Source: Thalassospira sp. HJ
Lineage (GTDB): Bacteria; Pseudomonadota; Alphaproteobacteria; Rhodospirillales; Thalassospiraceae
Direction: 5' to 3'
Assembly: GCF_000948415.1 (NCBI RefSeq)
Contig: NZ_JYII01000006.1
Span: 248,001 to 312,000, forward strand
Length of the DNA stretch: 64,000 nt
Every line of letters starts with the position of its first letter. The first letter of the stretch is position 1. The position numbers and the translations under genes were made by a program. The notes under the pieces are model-generated. The model was not told the DNA's origin and searched no databases. It worked only from the letters and a program-made list of their open reading frames with translations. Shown here piece after piece: positions 19,223 to 29,624 of the stretch.

Positions 19223-19271
19223 TCGCATCGTGATCACACCAACTGTTCGGCATTAGACCGGCTCAATTAAA

Positions 19272-19307
19272 AAGGCCCGTGGTCAGAACCACGGGCCTTC
19301 TGTTTTT
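19272..19307 (+). terminator. Rho-independent terminator of mutY
   Basis: A 12-bp perfect stem AAGGCCCGTGGT / ACCACGGGCCTT with a CAGA loop, then TGTTTTTTT. The flanking A-run lets it also serve the minus-strand gene that converges from 19328. Confidence 0.92.
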
Positions 19308-19327
19308 TTGAACCTCGCGCGGCGCGA

Positions 19328-19549
19328 TCAGGCGTAAATGTCGATCACCTGTCCGCGGCCCTCTGTCGGGGTCGGGGCTGCCTGCTGCGACGTTTCGGTT
19401 TCTGCTGTTTGCTCGATCCGCTGTGTCGGCGGTGAATTCAGGTCGTTATTACCCGTTTCAGCAATCGGCGAGGTTGCCTGCTGAATCTGGACCGGGTTGG
19501 GTGCGTATGCGGCACCCCCTACTGCACCTGCTTGCATAACATTCTCCAT
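19328..19549 (-). CDS. Small Gln/Thr/Pro-rich hypothetical protein
   Basis: A 73-residue protein not recognised as any family. It is low in complexity: Ala/Gly-rich at the start (MENVMQAGAVGGAAYAPNP), then rich in Gln, Thr, Pro and Glu, ending GRGQVIDIYA. There is no membrane segment or signal peptide. AAGGATAG precedes the ATG at 19549; the second Met four codons in (19537) has GGAG 6 nt ahead and could equally be the start. It lies downstream of ccrM on the same strand and ends at the mutY terminator. It is probably real because both ends are well defined. Confidence 0.55.
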   Translation of the reverse strand: MENVMQAGAVGGAAYAPNPVQIQQATSPIAETGNNDLNSPPTQRIEQTAETETSQQAAPTPTEGRGQVIDIYA

Positions 19550-19679
19550 CTATCCTTGCGGATAAGCTTTGATCGGAAAAATATAGCAAGAATTTTGGTC
19601 AAAAGCAAAACCGGCGGGTTTTGCAACCACGCCGGTTCTTTTAGGCATCAATGATTTAGCCGGATTTTTCCGACCCGGA

Positions 19680-20917
<1,238 letters not shown>

Positions 20918-21258
20918 CTGCTATGGTCGAAAAACCGGAAGATTTTGGCCCGTTTAACCAAACACTACACAGCCCGGCGATACAGCCCGGACTCGGCTGA
21001 TCGAAGCGGTGCCTGGCAGCACCGTTTTGGTATCCCCTCACCCCTGCTTCACCCATTGGCTGCGCAGAAACCGGCCCTTTGCACGCAGGGATTTACCTCA
21101 AACCCCGTGCATTCCCAGATACTTACCCGAAAGAGCGGAAAACTGACCATTTGGACAGAAGGTGCTTTGCCTCTTTTGTGATCGCGTATACAATCTGCTC
21201 ACAATCTATGCAAAAGGTTGAGTTTCGCATAACGGTAATAATCCGCAGGGGGACAAAA
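20918..21258. other. Intergenic region upstream of BMP transporter gene
   Basis: About 340 bp between the ccrM control region and the transporter operon. No gene is convincing. It carries one GANTC (20990-20994) and, close to the transporter start, an imperfect repeat TTGT/ACAA around GTATAC (about 21176-21194) that could bind a regulator. A ribosome-binding GGGGGAC lies just before 21259. Confidence 0.4.
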
Positions 21259-22266
21259 ATGAAGTCTGGTACTTTCCGCCTTACGCGTCGTGCCATGCTG
21301 TCGGCCATCGCTGGCGCAGCCGCAGTCGTCTCGTTTGGTTTTGGTGCACCGGCAGAGGCCGCAGATCCGCTGAAGGTTTCGGCAATCTACACCGTTCCGG
21401 TCGAACAGCAGTGGGTTTCGCGTATTCACAAGGCGCTTAACGCTGCCGAAGCACGCGGCGATATTTCTTATGAATTTTCCGAAAACGTCGCCAACACCGA
21501 CTATGAGCGCGTCATGCGCGAATATGCCGAAAACGGTTCCAACCTGATCGTTGGTGAAGTCTTTGGTGTTGAACGTGCGGCCCGCAAGGTTGCTGCCGAC
21601 TATCCGGAAACCGCATTCCTGATGGGTTCGAGCTTCGCACCGGACGGGGAAAACTTCTCGGTCTTTGATAACTTCATCCACGAGCCGAGCTACCTTGTCG
21701 GCATGGCTGCTGGCAAGGCAACCAAGACCAACAAGATCGGCATGGTTGGCGGCTTTGCCATCCCGGAAGTGAACCGTCTGATGCATGCCTTCATGGCAGG
21801 TGCCAAATCGGTCAATCCGGATGTCGAATTCATGGTGACCTTCATCAACAGCTGGTACGACCCGCCCAAGGCCAAAGAAGCAGCCTTTGCGATGATCGAT
21901 AGCGGTGCAGACATCATGTATGCCGAACGCTTTGGCGTTTCCGATGCCGCCAAGGAACGCGGCATCCTTGCTGTTGGCAACGTGATCGACACGGCGGCTG
22001 ATTATCCGGGCACCATTCTGGGTTCCGCACTTTGGCACATGGAAGCCACCATTGACCACGCGATCGAAGCGGTCAAAGCTGGTGAATTCAAGGCCGAAGA
22101 TTACGGCAAATTCAGCTACATGGAATTCGGCGGCGGTTCTGTCGTTCTGGATCCGGCCCTGCTGCCGGACGGTACGGTCGAAGAAGTCGAAGCCAAACAG
22201 GCTGAAATCCTTGATGGGTCCTTCACTGTCGAAGTAAACGACGAAGAACCGAAATCATCGATGTAA
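21259..22266 (+). CDS. BMP-family ABC transporter substrate-binding protein
   Basis: A 335-residue lipoprotein-like/periplasmic binding protein of the BMP/Med family. The signal peptide has a twin-arginine-like start (RLTRRAMLSAIAGAAAVVSF) and ends near PAEAAD (about residue 35). The fold starts at PLKVSAIYTVPVEQQWVSRIHKAL and includes GMVGGFAIPEVNRLMHAF and the hinge region ADIMYAERFGVSDAAKE. Family members bind nucleosides or related bases. ATG at 21259 has GGGGGAC upstream. It is the first gene of an importer operon with an ATPase, two permeases and a deaminase, pointing to nucleoside/base uptake. Confidence 0.9.
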   Translation: MKSGTFRLTRRAMLSAIAGAAAVVSFGFGAPAEAADPLKVSAIYTVPVEQQWVSRIHKALNAAEARGDISYEFSENVANTDYERVMREYAENGSNLIVGEVFGVERAARKVAADYPETAFLMGSSFAPDGENFSVFDNFIHEPSYLVGMAAGKATKTNKIGMVGGFAIPEVNRLMHAFMAGAKSVNPDVEFMVTFINSWYDPPKAKEAAFAMIDSGADIMYAERFGVSDAAKERGILAVGNVIDTAADYPGTILGSALWHMEATIDHAIEAVKAGEFKAEDYGKFSYMEFGGGSVVLDPALLPDGTVEEVEAKQAEILDGSFTVEVNDEEPKSSM

Positions 22267-22284
22267 GATTTCCGTGAACTGATT

Positions 22285-22318
22285 GGGCAGTTCGGTGTAA
22301 CAATCGAACTGCCCTTTT
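22285..22318 (+). terminator. Hairpin after the binding-protein gene
   Basis: A 10-bp stem GGGCAGTTCG / CGAACTGCCC with a 10-nt loop and TTTT. It lies between the binding protein and the ATPase gene, so it probably causes partial termination, giving more binding protein than membrane components. Confidence 0.8.
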
Positions 22319-22398
22319 GTCGTTTACGACATCATGCCCGCCACGAAGACGCCCACCGCCCCACAGCGTGACGCATAAAAACAAAACGGATTACCCGA

Positions 22399-24006
22399 AT
22401 GTCATCTGCTGCGCACACATCACCTGAAACGTCGCAAGACCTGCTGCTGTCGCTGGCAGGTGTCACCAAAAGATTTGGCGCACTGGTTGCCAATGACGCC
22501 ATCGACCTGACCGTTCACAAGGGCGAAATCGTCGCCCTTCTTGGTGAAAACGGTGCTGGAAAAACCACCCTGATGAATATCCTGTTCGGCCACTATGTCG
22601 CTGACGAAGGCACCGTTACGGTTGCCAGTCGCGACGGGAACCTTGAACAGCTTGAACCGGGCGCCCCGCAGGCTGCCCTTGATGCCGGGATCGGCATGGT
22701 TCACCAGCACTTCACACTCGCTGAAAACCTGACCGGGCTTGATAACATCGTCCTCGGCACCGAACCGATTTTCAGGCTGCGGCGTGATCGCAGTACAGCG
22801 CGCGCAAAACTTGGCGAACTGATGGCCGGATCGGGCTTGAATGTCGATCTGGATCAGCCGGTCTACAAACTGACCGTTGGCGAAAAGCAGCGCGTAGAAA
22901 TCCTAAAGGCGCTGTATCGTGATGCGCGCTTGCTCGTCCTTGATGAACCAACCGCGGTTCTGACCCCGCAAGAAGCCGACAGCCTGTTTGCCATCCTGCG
23001 CAAACTTGCCGCAAACGGCCTTGCCGTAATCATCATCGCCCACAAACTGGCCGAGGTTCTGGCCGTTTCGCACCGGATCGCGGTTCTACGCGGCGGGGCA
23101 AAGGTTGGCGAGATGCTGACCAGTGATGCCGATCATAAATCCATTGCCGAACTAATGGTCGGCCGCGAAGTTCCAGCCAGCCGACGCACCCCGCGCGAGC
23201 CGGGAAAACCGGTCATCACCCTTCGTGATGTTACCATTGATCGCGGGGATTCCCGCCGGTCCCTGCATGGGATGAATATCACCGCCCGCGAAGGTGAAAT
23301 TCTGGGCATCGCCGGGGTATCGGGCAACGGTCAGGCAGCACTGGCACAGCTCATCGCCGGGCTTGATAAACCCGATAGCGGCACGGTCGAGATTTTTGGC
23401 GAAACCGTCACCAAATTTGATGCCCACACATTCGCGCAGAACGGCATCGCCCGCATCCCCGAAGACCGCCATCATGACGGCATGGTGGGGTCGATGACGG
23501 TGGCCGAAAACATCGCGATCGAGGATGTCCGAAGCCCGGAATATCAGAAACTCGGTTTCCTTGATTTCGATGCCATCCGCAAACGTGCCGAACATGCGAT
23601 TAGCGATTATGACGTACGCTGCCCCGGCCCCGATGCCCCGGCGCGTCTTTTGTCGGGTGGCAATATCCAGAAACTGATCCTTGCGCGTGTACTGGAAAAA
23701 TCACCCAAGCTGATCTTGGCTAATCAGCCGTCGCGCGGCCTTGACGTTGGTGCGCAATCCGAAGTTCATCGTCGCTTGCTTGAAGCCCGCCAAGGCGGGG
23801 CGGCAGTCATTCTGATTTCCGAAGACCTGGATGAGCTTTTGACAATTTCCGATCAGATCGCAGTTATCCATGCCGGGCATATTACACCCGCCATGCCGAC
23901 CGACAGCATTGACCGATCCGAATTGGGTCTGATGATGGCCGGACAAAAAGCAGCAACAAACGCCAACCATGCCTCGACGGCCACCAATCCGGGAGAAACG
24001 GCATGA
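22399..24006 (+). CDS. ABC transporter ATP-binding protein, tandem domains (nucleoside type)
   Basis: A 535-residue protein with two ABC domains, as in NupA/YufO and RbsA. Domain 1 has Walker A GENGAGKTT, signature LTVGEKQRVEILKAL and Walker B LLVLDEPTAVLT. Domain 2 has the degenerate Walker A GVSGNGQAAL, which lacks the lysine as is usual for the second half of this class, and signature LSGGNIQKLILARVL. It energises uptake through the two permeases that follow. It lies 132 bp after the binding protein, behind a hairpin, and overlaps the next gene in ATGA. Confidence 0.95.
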   Translation: MSSAAHTSPETSQDLLLSLAGVTKRFGALVANDAIDLTVHKGEIVALLGENGAGKTTLMNILFGHYVADEGTVTVASRDGNLEQLEPGAPQAALDAGIGMVHQHFTLAENLTGLDNIVLGTEPIFRLRRDRSTARAKLGELMAGSGLNVDLDQPVYKLTVGEKQRVEILKALYRDARLLVLDEPTAVLTPQEADSLFAILRKLAANGLAVIIIAHKLAEVLAVSHRIAVLRGGAKVGEMLTSDADHKSIAELMVGREVPASRRTPREPGKPVITLRDVTIDRGDSRRSLHGMNITAREGEILGIAGVSGNGQAALAQLIAGLDKPDSGTVEIFGETVTKFDAHTFAQNGIARIPEDRHHDGMVGSMTVAENIAIEDVRSPEYQKLGFLDFDAIRKRAEHAISDYDVRCPGPDAPARLLSGGNIQKLILARVLEKSPKLILANQPSRGLDVGAQSEVHRRLLEARQGGAAVILISEDLDELLTISDQIAVIHAGHITPAMPTDSIDRSELGLMMAGQKAATNANHASTATNPGETA

Positions 24007-25073
24007 TCCGCTTTGAACCCCGCAGCAATCCAGGCCCGTTTCTGGTCTATGGCGTGCCGGTTCTGGCAGCAGCCATCGCCATTCTTCTGGCCGCAATTCC
24101 GCTTGCCCTTGCCGGTGCCCCGATTATTGAGGCCTATGGCCTTATGATCAGTGGTGCCTTTGGCTCAGTCTTCTCAACCTCGGAAATGCTGACCCGTGCA
24201 ACCCCGCTGATCCTGACCGGACTTGCTGCTGCCATCGCATTCCGGGCCAAGCTCTGGAACATCGGTGCAGAAGGCCAGCTTTACATGGGTGCGATGGCGG
24301 CTGTTGCCGTCGGTGCCGGCGTGATTGACGGACCCAGCTGGGTAATGATCCCGGTTGTGATCCTTGCTGGCATGGCGGCTGGTGCGCTGATGCTGATTGG
24401 TCCGACGCTTTTGAAAACGCGCCTTGGCGTGGACGAGGTCGTCACCACCCTTCTGTTGAACTTCATTGTCTTGCTGTTTGTGCAGATGATGCTGGAAGGT
24501 GCACTTAAGGACCCGATGTCGATGGGCTGGCCGCAGTCCGAACCGATCATCGACAGTGCAGCATTCCCGGCCCTTCTCGAACGCATGCGCGTTCATATCG
24601 GTTTGATCATCGCGCTTGTGTCGGCCGTTGCGCTGGCGATTTTCGTTAAACGCACGATCTGGGGCTTTGAAATTCGGGCAGTTGGGGAAAATGCCGCTGC
24701 TGCCAAATTCTCCGGCATTTCGGTGACCAAGACCATGATCCTTGTTGCGGCCCTTTCGGGTGGTTTGGCGGGTTTGGCCGGGGTATCGGAAGTGGCGGGC
24801 ACGCGTGGCTATCTCGCGACTGATCTGTCGCCGGGTTATGGCTATGCCGGGATTGTGGTGGCGATGCTTGCACGTTTGTCGCCGATAGGGGTGATCGCAT
24901 CGGCCTTGTTTGTCGCATCGGTTTTCGTCGGTGCAGATTCCATGAGCCGCGCAATTGGCGTTTCAAGCTATCTGGCGGACCTGATCGTTGCCATGGCGTT
25001 GCTGTGCGTTTTGATCGGCGGGTTCCTGACCCGGTTCAAGGTTCACTTTGATCGCAAATCGGCGCACGGTTAG
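24003..25073 (+). CDS. ABC transporter permease, nucleoside/BMP type (first)
   Basis: A 356-residue permease of the BPD_transp_2 family (NupB/YufP-like), with about nine hydrophobic segments from residue 15. Characteristic stretches are ATPLILTGLAAAIAFRAKLWNIGAEGQLYMGA and AVGENAAAAKFSGISVTKTM. It is translationally coupled to the ATPase (ATGA overlap) and followed 17 bp later by the second permease. The two permeases probably form a heterodimeric channel in the inner membrane. Confidence 0.94.
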   Translation: MIRFEPRSNPGPFLVYGVPVLAAAIAILLAAIPLALAGAPIIEAYGLMISGAFGSVFSTSEMLTRATPLILTGLAAAIAFRAKLWNIGAEGQLYMGAMAAVAVGAGVIDGPSWVMIPVVILAGMAAGALMLIGPTLLKTRLGVDEVVTTLLLNFIVLLFVQMMLEGALKDPMSMGWPQSEPIIDSAAFPALLERMRVHIGLIIALVSAVALAIFVKRTIWGFEIRAVGENAAAAKFSGISVTKTMILVAALSGGLAGLAGVSEVAGTRGYLATDLSPGYGYAGIVVAMLARLSPIGVIASALFVASVFVGADSMSRAIGVSSYLADLIVAMALLCVLIGGFLTRFKVHFDRKSAHG

Positions 25074-25090
25074 GGGCAAGGGAAAAGACC

Positions 25091-26032
25091 ATGGAAATCA
25101 TTGACATTCTTCTTGCCGCCAGCTTCTGGGAAGCCGCCATTCGCATCGCGACCCCTCTGATCTTTGGCGTTTTGGGCGCTTTGATTTGCGAACGTGCCGG
25201 TGTGCTTAACCTAGGTATCGAGGGGATCTTCACCGCTGGTGCCATGGCGGGTTGGATGGCTGTTTGGCTCGGTGCCGGGCTTTGGGGTGGTGTATTGGTT
25301 GCCGCCCTTGCCGGGGCGTTCTTTGGGCTGATCCACGCGATCCTGACCGTGCCCTTGGGGCTCAGCCAGCATGTGTCAGGTATTGGTGTGACATTGCTTG
25401 CAACCAGCTTGTCCTATTTCACATATCGCACGGCATTGCCCGACGTTTCATCCCCGCCGCGGATCGAACCATTTCGGCCGCTTGATATCCCGTTCCTTTC
25501 GGACCTGCCCTTCATCGGACAGGCGCTGTTTTCGCAGACGGCGATGACGATGCTGGCCCTTGTGCTGGTGTTTGTCACCGGCTGGGTTTTGTATCGCACC
25601 CCACTTGGTCTTGCGATCCGGGCGGTTGGCGACAACCCGTCCTCGGTCGAGGCACAGGGACTTTCAGTTTATGGCCTTCGCATTGGGGCGGTCGTGGTTG
25701 GATCATCATTGATGGCACTGGGCGGGGCGTTCCTGACCATGTCGGCCTTTGATGCGTTCTTCTTTGGCATGATCAACGGCCGTGGATGGGTCTGTATTGC
25801 GCTGACGGTATTTGCCAGCTGGCGACCGGGCAAGGCATTGATCGGGGCATTGCTGTTTGGTGCATTTGATGCGTTTCAGGTGCGTCTGCAGACCGAAGTC
25901 GGCGCATTCCTGCCATCGCAGGTCTTCCTAATGATGCCCTATATCCTGTCGATCATTGCGCTTATTGTTGTTGCCCGCAAAGCCGAATACCCCAAGGCAC
26001 TTCTTGTGCCATGGTTCAAGGGCCAGCGTTAA
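25091..26032 (+). CDS. ABC transporter permease, nucleoside/BMP type (second)
   Basis: A 313-residue permease of the same family (NupC/YufQ-like), with about eight membrane segments. Diagnostic stretches are TPLIFGVLGALICERAGVLNLGIEGIF and IRAVGDNPSSVEAQGLSVYGLR. It pairs with the preceding permease. It is followed, after 48 bp, by a CodA-family deaminase in the same direction, which suggests that the imported compound is deaminated inside the cell. Confidence 0.94.
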   Translation: MEIIDILLAASFWEAAIRIATPLIFGVLGALICERAGVLNLGIEGIFTAGAMAGWMAVWLGAGLWGGVLVAALAGAFFGLIHAILTVPLGLSQHVSGIGVTLLATSLSYFTYRTALPDVSSPPRIEPFRPLDIPFLSDLPFIGQALFSQTAMTMLALVLVFVTGWVLYRTPLGLAIRAVGDNPSSVEAQGLSVYGLRIGAVVVGSSLMALGGAFLTMSAFDAFFFGMINGRGWVCIALTVFASWRPGKALIGALLFGAFDAFQVRLQTEVGAFLPSQVFLMMPYILSIIALIVVARKAEYPKALLVPWFKGQR

Positions 26033-26080
26033 GCACGACGCCCCGTTTGTGACTGCCACCACCAGACCAAGGATGACATC

Positions 26081-27370
26081 ATGCAACCCGATCTGATCCT
26101 GAAAAATGCCAATATCGCCAACGGCCAGACCGGCGTCGATATTGCCTGTCAGAATGGCAGGATTGTCGAGATCGCCAGTCACATTGATGTGCCCTCGGTC
26201 GAGGTGCTTGATTGCGGCGGCATGCTGGTCAGCCCGCCTTTTGTAGACAGCCATTTCCACATGGATGCGACCCTGTCACTTGGCCTGCCGCGCATGAATG
26301 AGTCGGGCACATTGCTTGAAGGCATAGCCCTTTGGGGGGAGCTGAAACCACTCCTAACCCCCGAAGCTGTGATTGAACGCGCGCTGAAATACTGCGATCT
26401 GGCAGTCTCCAAGGGCCTGCTTGCCATCCGCACCCATGTCGATGTCTGCGATGATCGCCTGCTGGCTGTGGATGCGTTGCTTGAAGTCAAAAAGCAGGTC
26501 GCACCCTATATTGATTTGCAACTGGTTGCCTTCCCGCAGGATGGCTATCTGCGTAGCCCGACCGCCAAGGAAAACACCATCCGCGCCCTTGATAAGGGCG
26601 TCGATGTTGTCGGCGGCATTCCGCATTTCGAACGCACCATGGCGGATGGTGCGCAAAGCATCAAAGAGCTTTGCGAGATGGCGGCCGACCGTGGACTTCT
26701 GGTCGATATGCATTGCGATGAGTCGGATGATCCGCTGTCACGGCATATCGAAATGCTGACCTATGAAACCCAGCGTTTGGGGCTTCAGGGACGGGTAGCG
26801 GGTTCACACCTGACATCGATGCATTCGATGGATAATTACTATGTCTCCAAGCTGATCGCATTGATGGCCGAGGCAGAGGTTTCTGCCATCGCCAATCCGC
26901 TGATCAACATCACCCTGCAAGGTCGCCACGATACCTATCCCAAGCGCCGCGGCATGACCCGTGTGCCGGAACTGCGCAATGCCGGGCTCACCGTCGCGTT
27001 CGGTCATGATTGCGTGATGGACCCCTGGTACTCGATGGGGTCGGGCGACATGCTTGAAGTGGCTTCCATGGGGATGCATGTGGCGCAGATGACTTCGCGC
27101 GAGGATATCCGCGCCTGCTTTGACGCCGTCACCACCGAACCTGCCAAGATCCTTGGCCTTGAAGGCTACGGGATCGAGGTCGGCAACAAGGCCGATTTCG
27201 TGATCCTTCAGGCCCGCGACACCATCGAGGCCATCCGCATGCGCGCCAACCGCCTGTTTGTTATCAAGGCTGGCAAGATCATCGCCGAAACCCCGATGGC
27301 CCAGACACGCCTGCATCTTGCGGAACGCCCGGACCATGTCCGCGAACATGAATATGCACCAGGTCAATAA
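26081..27370 (+). CDS. codA: CodA-family amidohydrolase (cytosine deaminase-like)
   Basis: A 429-residue amidohydrolase, the same length class as E. coli CodA. Metal and catalytic residues align with a constant offset of three: His58 and His60 (HFHMD), His211 and Glu214 (DMHCDESDD), Asp310 (GHDCVMDPW). Further shared blocks are NPLINITLQGRHDTYPKRRG. It deaminates cytosine or a related base in pyrimidine/purine salvage. The residue after Asp310 is Cys311, where E. coli CodA has the substrate-contacting Asp314, so the true substrate may differ. Last gene of the importer operon. Confidence 0.85.
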   Translation: MQPDLILKNANIANGQTGVDIACQNGRIVEIASHIDVPSVEVLDCGGMLVSPPFVDSHFHMDATLSLGLPRMNESGTLLEGIALWGELKPLLTPEAVIERALKYCDLAVSKGLLAIRTHVDVCDDRLLAVDALLEVKKQVAPYIDLQLVAFPQDGYLRSPTAKENTIRALDKGVDVVGGIPHFERTMADGAQSIKELCEMAADRGLLVDMHCDESDDPLSRHIEMLTYETQRLGLQGRVAGSHLTSMHSMDNYYVSKLIALMAEAEVSAIANPLINITLQGRHDTYPKRRGMTRVPELRNAGLTVAFGHDCVMDPWYSMGSGDMLEVASMGMHVAQMTSREDIRACFDAVTTEPAKILGLEGYGIEVGNKADFVILQARDTIEAIRMRANRLFVIKAGKIIAETPMAQTRLHLAERPDHVREHEYAPGQ

Positions 27371-27458
27371 GCAGCCCCATATGTTGCATATCTTGTGGTG
27401 ATCCAACCGGGCATTGGCCACGGATAAGGAACAGCACGCAAACAGATCAGGACCGACC

Positions 27459-28064
27459 ATGTTCTACGAACCGGGAAAAACCGCGCATAACCTGCCGCAT
27501 GATCCGTTCAAGGCCTGTGTGGCACCGCGCCCGATTGGCTGGGTGTCGACGGTTGATGCCGATGGCCGGCCCAACCTTGCACCCTATTCGTTTTTCAATG
27601 CGGTGCATGGCAACCCGCCGATGGTGATGTTTTCATCGGGCGGTTCGGTCGACAGTTTGCGCAATGCGCGCGATACCGGCGAGTTTGTGGTCGGCGTCGC
27701 GCCAAAGGCGATGCTCAAAGAGCTTAACTTTTCCTCGGCCCCGCTGCCGCCGGGCGAAGATGAATTTGAATATGCCGGTCTGGAAAAGCTGCCCGCAAAA
27801 TGCGTCAAACCATACCTGATCAAGGGTGTGCCGGTGCATATGGAATGCAAGGTCTTTCAGATCGTTGATCTACCAAGTACCAATCCCGAGCGCCCCTGTG
27901 CCATGGTGATTGGTACCGTGATTGGCCTGCATATTGATGATGCCATCATTCGCGACGGGATGGTGGATATCACCCTGTTTGAACCACTCGCCCGTCTTGG
28001 CTATCAGGAATATGCCAGCGTTTCGGAGACCTTTACGGTGCGCCGCGAGGATTTCTGGAAGTAA
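27459..28064 (+). CDS. Flavin reductase-like (FMN-binding split barrel) protein
   Basis: A 201-residue protein with the flavin-reductase-like FMN-binding split barrel. The N-terminal FKACVAPRPIGWVSTVDADG and APYSFFNAVHGNPPMVMFSS are typical of the family. These proteins bind FMN and act as oxidoreductases of various kinds; the substrate is not identifiable. ATG at 27459 has AGGA about 7 nt upstream and is preferred to a TTG 15 codons earlier. It lies 88 bp after the deaminase gene and may share its transcript. Confidence 0.88.
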   Translation: MFYEPGKTAHNLPHDPFKACVAPRPIGWVSTVDADGRPNLAPYSFFNAVHGNPPMVMFSSGGSVDSLRNARDTGEFVVGVAPKAMLKELNFSSAPLPPGEDEFEYAGLEKLPAKCVKPYLIKGVPVHMECKVFQIVDLPSTNPERPCAMVIGTVIGLHIDDAIIRDGMVDITLFEPLARLGYQEYASVSETFTVRREDFWK

Positions 28065-28127
28065 TCGGGCATTCCCCCGCCAAACGTCTGATTTGTTTCA
28101 TCAAAGCGACGCGCAAGCGCAAACAAA

Positions 28128-28156
28128 CTGTCACATAGACCCCTTAATGTGAACAG
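28128..28156. promoter_or_regulatory. Imperfect palindrome upstream of phytase-like gene
   Basis: CTGTCACAT (28128-28136) and ATGTGAACAG (28147-28156) are inverted repeats differing by one inserted base, with a 10-nt spacer. They lie about 75 bp before the phytase-like gene. Possible operator; only one half resembles a Pho-box half-site. Confidence 0.35.
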
Positions 28157-28228
28157 GAACACAGTTCGCCCGAACATTACGGGCTTGAGCTGCATGTTTT
28201 TGTGAAATTTTTCGGGGAATTCCCAGTG

Positions 28229-29530
28229 ATGAAACGGACGTTTGCAGCCGGTCTTTTCGGCGTCACCGCGATATTGATGGCAAGTTCTGCCATGGCAGGC
28301 GAAGCCAAGGTTTTTGAAACCAAAAGTGCGATCAACAACCTGTCGACCGTCATGGTCGAGGGTGGCAAGGCACGTGATCTGACCGTCGGCCTTGGTTCCG
28401 GCGCGTATCGCCGTCCGAGCGATCCGGCGAACATGTTCTATGCCGTTTCAGATCGTGGCCCGAACTTCGTTTGTGGCGATGTCGAAACCGTGCTGGGCGT
28501 TTCCGCCGATCAGGTCTGCAAGGGCCAGAAAGTCCGCGTTTATCTGACCCCGGATTACTCGCCGTCGATCTACACTATCTTCCTGAACGACGATGGCAGC
28601 TTCGATATCAAGGACGTCATCACCATCAAGGATCAGAATGGCGTGCCGCTGACCGGACTGACCAACAAGCTGACCGTGGCAAAAACCGAAAAGCCGGTCG
28701 ATGCCAATGGCAACATGCTTGAACAATCTGTCTCCTCAATCGATGCCGAAGGCATCATTCGTTTGACCGATGGTTCCTACTGGATTGGTGAGGAAAACGG
28801 CCCGTCGATCCTGCATGTTTCATCTGACGGCACCGTCATAGAACGCATCGTCCCGGCCGGTTCGGAAAAGGATTTCGAAGGTTCTGCCTATAAGGTCACC
28901 GGTGGTCTTCCGGCCATTCTGGTTAAACGCCAGACCAACCGCGGTATTGAATCGATGGCTGTCTCGCCAGACGAGAGCAAGCTGTACTTCATGGTTCAGA
29001 ACCCGCTCGCCAACCCGAATGCAGATGCCTACAAAGCCGCCAAGAACACGCGCCTTTATGTTTATGATCGCGCATCATCGAAGCTTGATGGTGAATATAT
29101 CTATCAGCTTGATGATCCGCAGACCTTCCGCAACGATCCGTCCAAGAAGCAGAACGCACCGCGCATTTCGGAAGTTCTCGCCCTTGGCAACGACCGTCTG
29201 CTGGTGCTTGAACGCACTAACAAGACCACCAAGCTGCATGAAGTTGAACTTGCAGGTGCGACCAACATCCTCGCCACCCGCTGGGATGACATGTCGACCA
29301 GCCCGACGCTGGAACAGCAAAACGACCTTGGCAGCATCAATCTGGTCGCCGTTTCCAAGACGCTTCGTTTTGACAGTGCCGATTACCCGGAAGCCCCAAA
29401 CAAGCTTGAAGGCCTTGCCATCATGGGTGACGGCGCACTTGCCATGATCAACGACAATGACTTTGGCATCAAGGGCGACCCGACCAAGGTTATTCTGATC
29501 GACGGTCTGGTGCAGGCTGACAAATTCTGA
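28229..29530 (+). CDS. Esterase-like activity of phytase family protein, secreted
   Basis: A 433-residue exported protein. The signal peptide is MKRTFAAGLFGVTAILMASSAMAGEA (cleavage near residue 24). The mature part is a beta-propeller-like domain of the phytase-like esterase family, with YAVSDRGPNFVCGD, SIDAEGIIRLTDGSYWIGEENGPSIL and GIESMAVSPDESKLYFM. Members are periplasmic or secreted and are annotated with phytase/phosphoesterase-like activity; the substrate is uncertain. ATG at 28229 gives the complete signal peptide; a GTG nine codons earlier is less likely. A strong terminator follows. Confidence 0.85.
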   Translation: MKRTFAAGLFGVTAILMASSAMAGEAKVFETKSAINNLSTVMVEGGKARDLTVGLGSGAYRRPSDPANMFYAVSDRGPNFVCGDVETVLGVSADQVCKGQKVRVYLTPDYSPSIYTIFLNDDGSFDIKDVITIKDQNGVPLTGLTNKLTVAKTEKPVDANGNMLEQSVSSIDAEGIIRLTDGSYWIGEENGPSILHVSSDGTVIERIVPAGSEKDFEGSAYKVTGGLPAILVKRQTNRGIESMAVSPDESKLYFMVQNPLANPNADAYKAAKNTRLYVYDRASSKLDGEYIYQLDDPQTFRNDPSKKQNAPRISEVLALGNDRLLVLERTNKTTKLHEVELAGATNILATRWDDMSTSPTLEQQNDLGSINLVAVSKTLRFDSADYPEAPNKLEGLAIMGDGALAMINDNDFGIKGDPTKVILIDGLVQADKF

Positions 29531-29559
29531 GTTGTCGCCTCGCGGATAAGCAAACATCA

Positions 29560-29594
29560 GCGGGAAAGCTGTCATGCAGCTTTCCCGCTTTTTT
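29560..29594 (+). terminator. Rho-independent terminator of the phytase-like gene
   Basis: A 12-bp perfect stem GCGGGAAAGCTG / CAGCTTTCCCGC with a TCATG loop, followed by TTTTTT. Confidence 0.93.
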
Positions 29595-29624
29595 ATTGGG
29601 TCAAAACGGCGTAAAAGCAGGCCC

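Noticed and set aside
28128-28156. Pho box before the phytase-like esterase
   Set aside because: Only one CTGTCA-like half is present; the direct repeat expected of a Pho box is missing. The sequence is better described as an inverted repeat.
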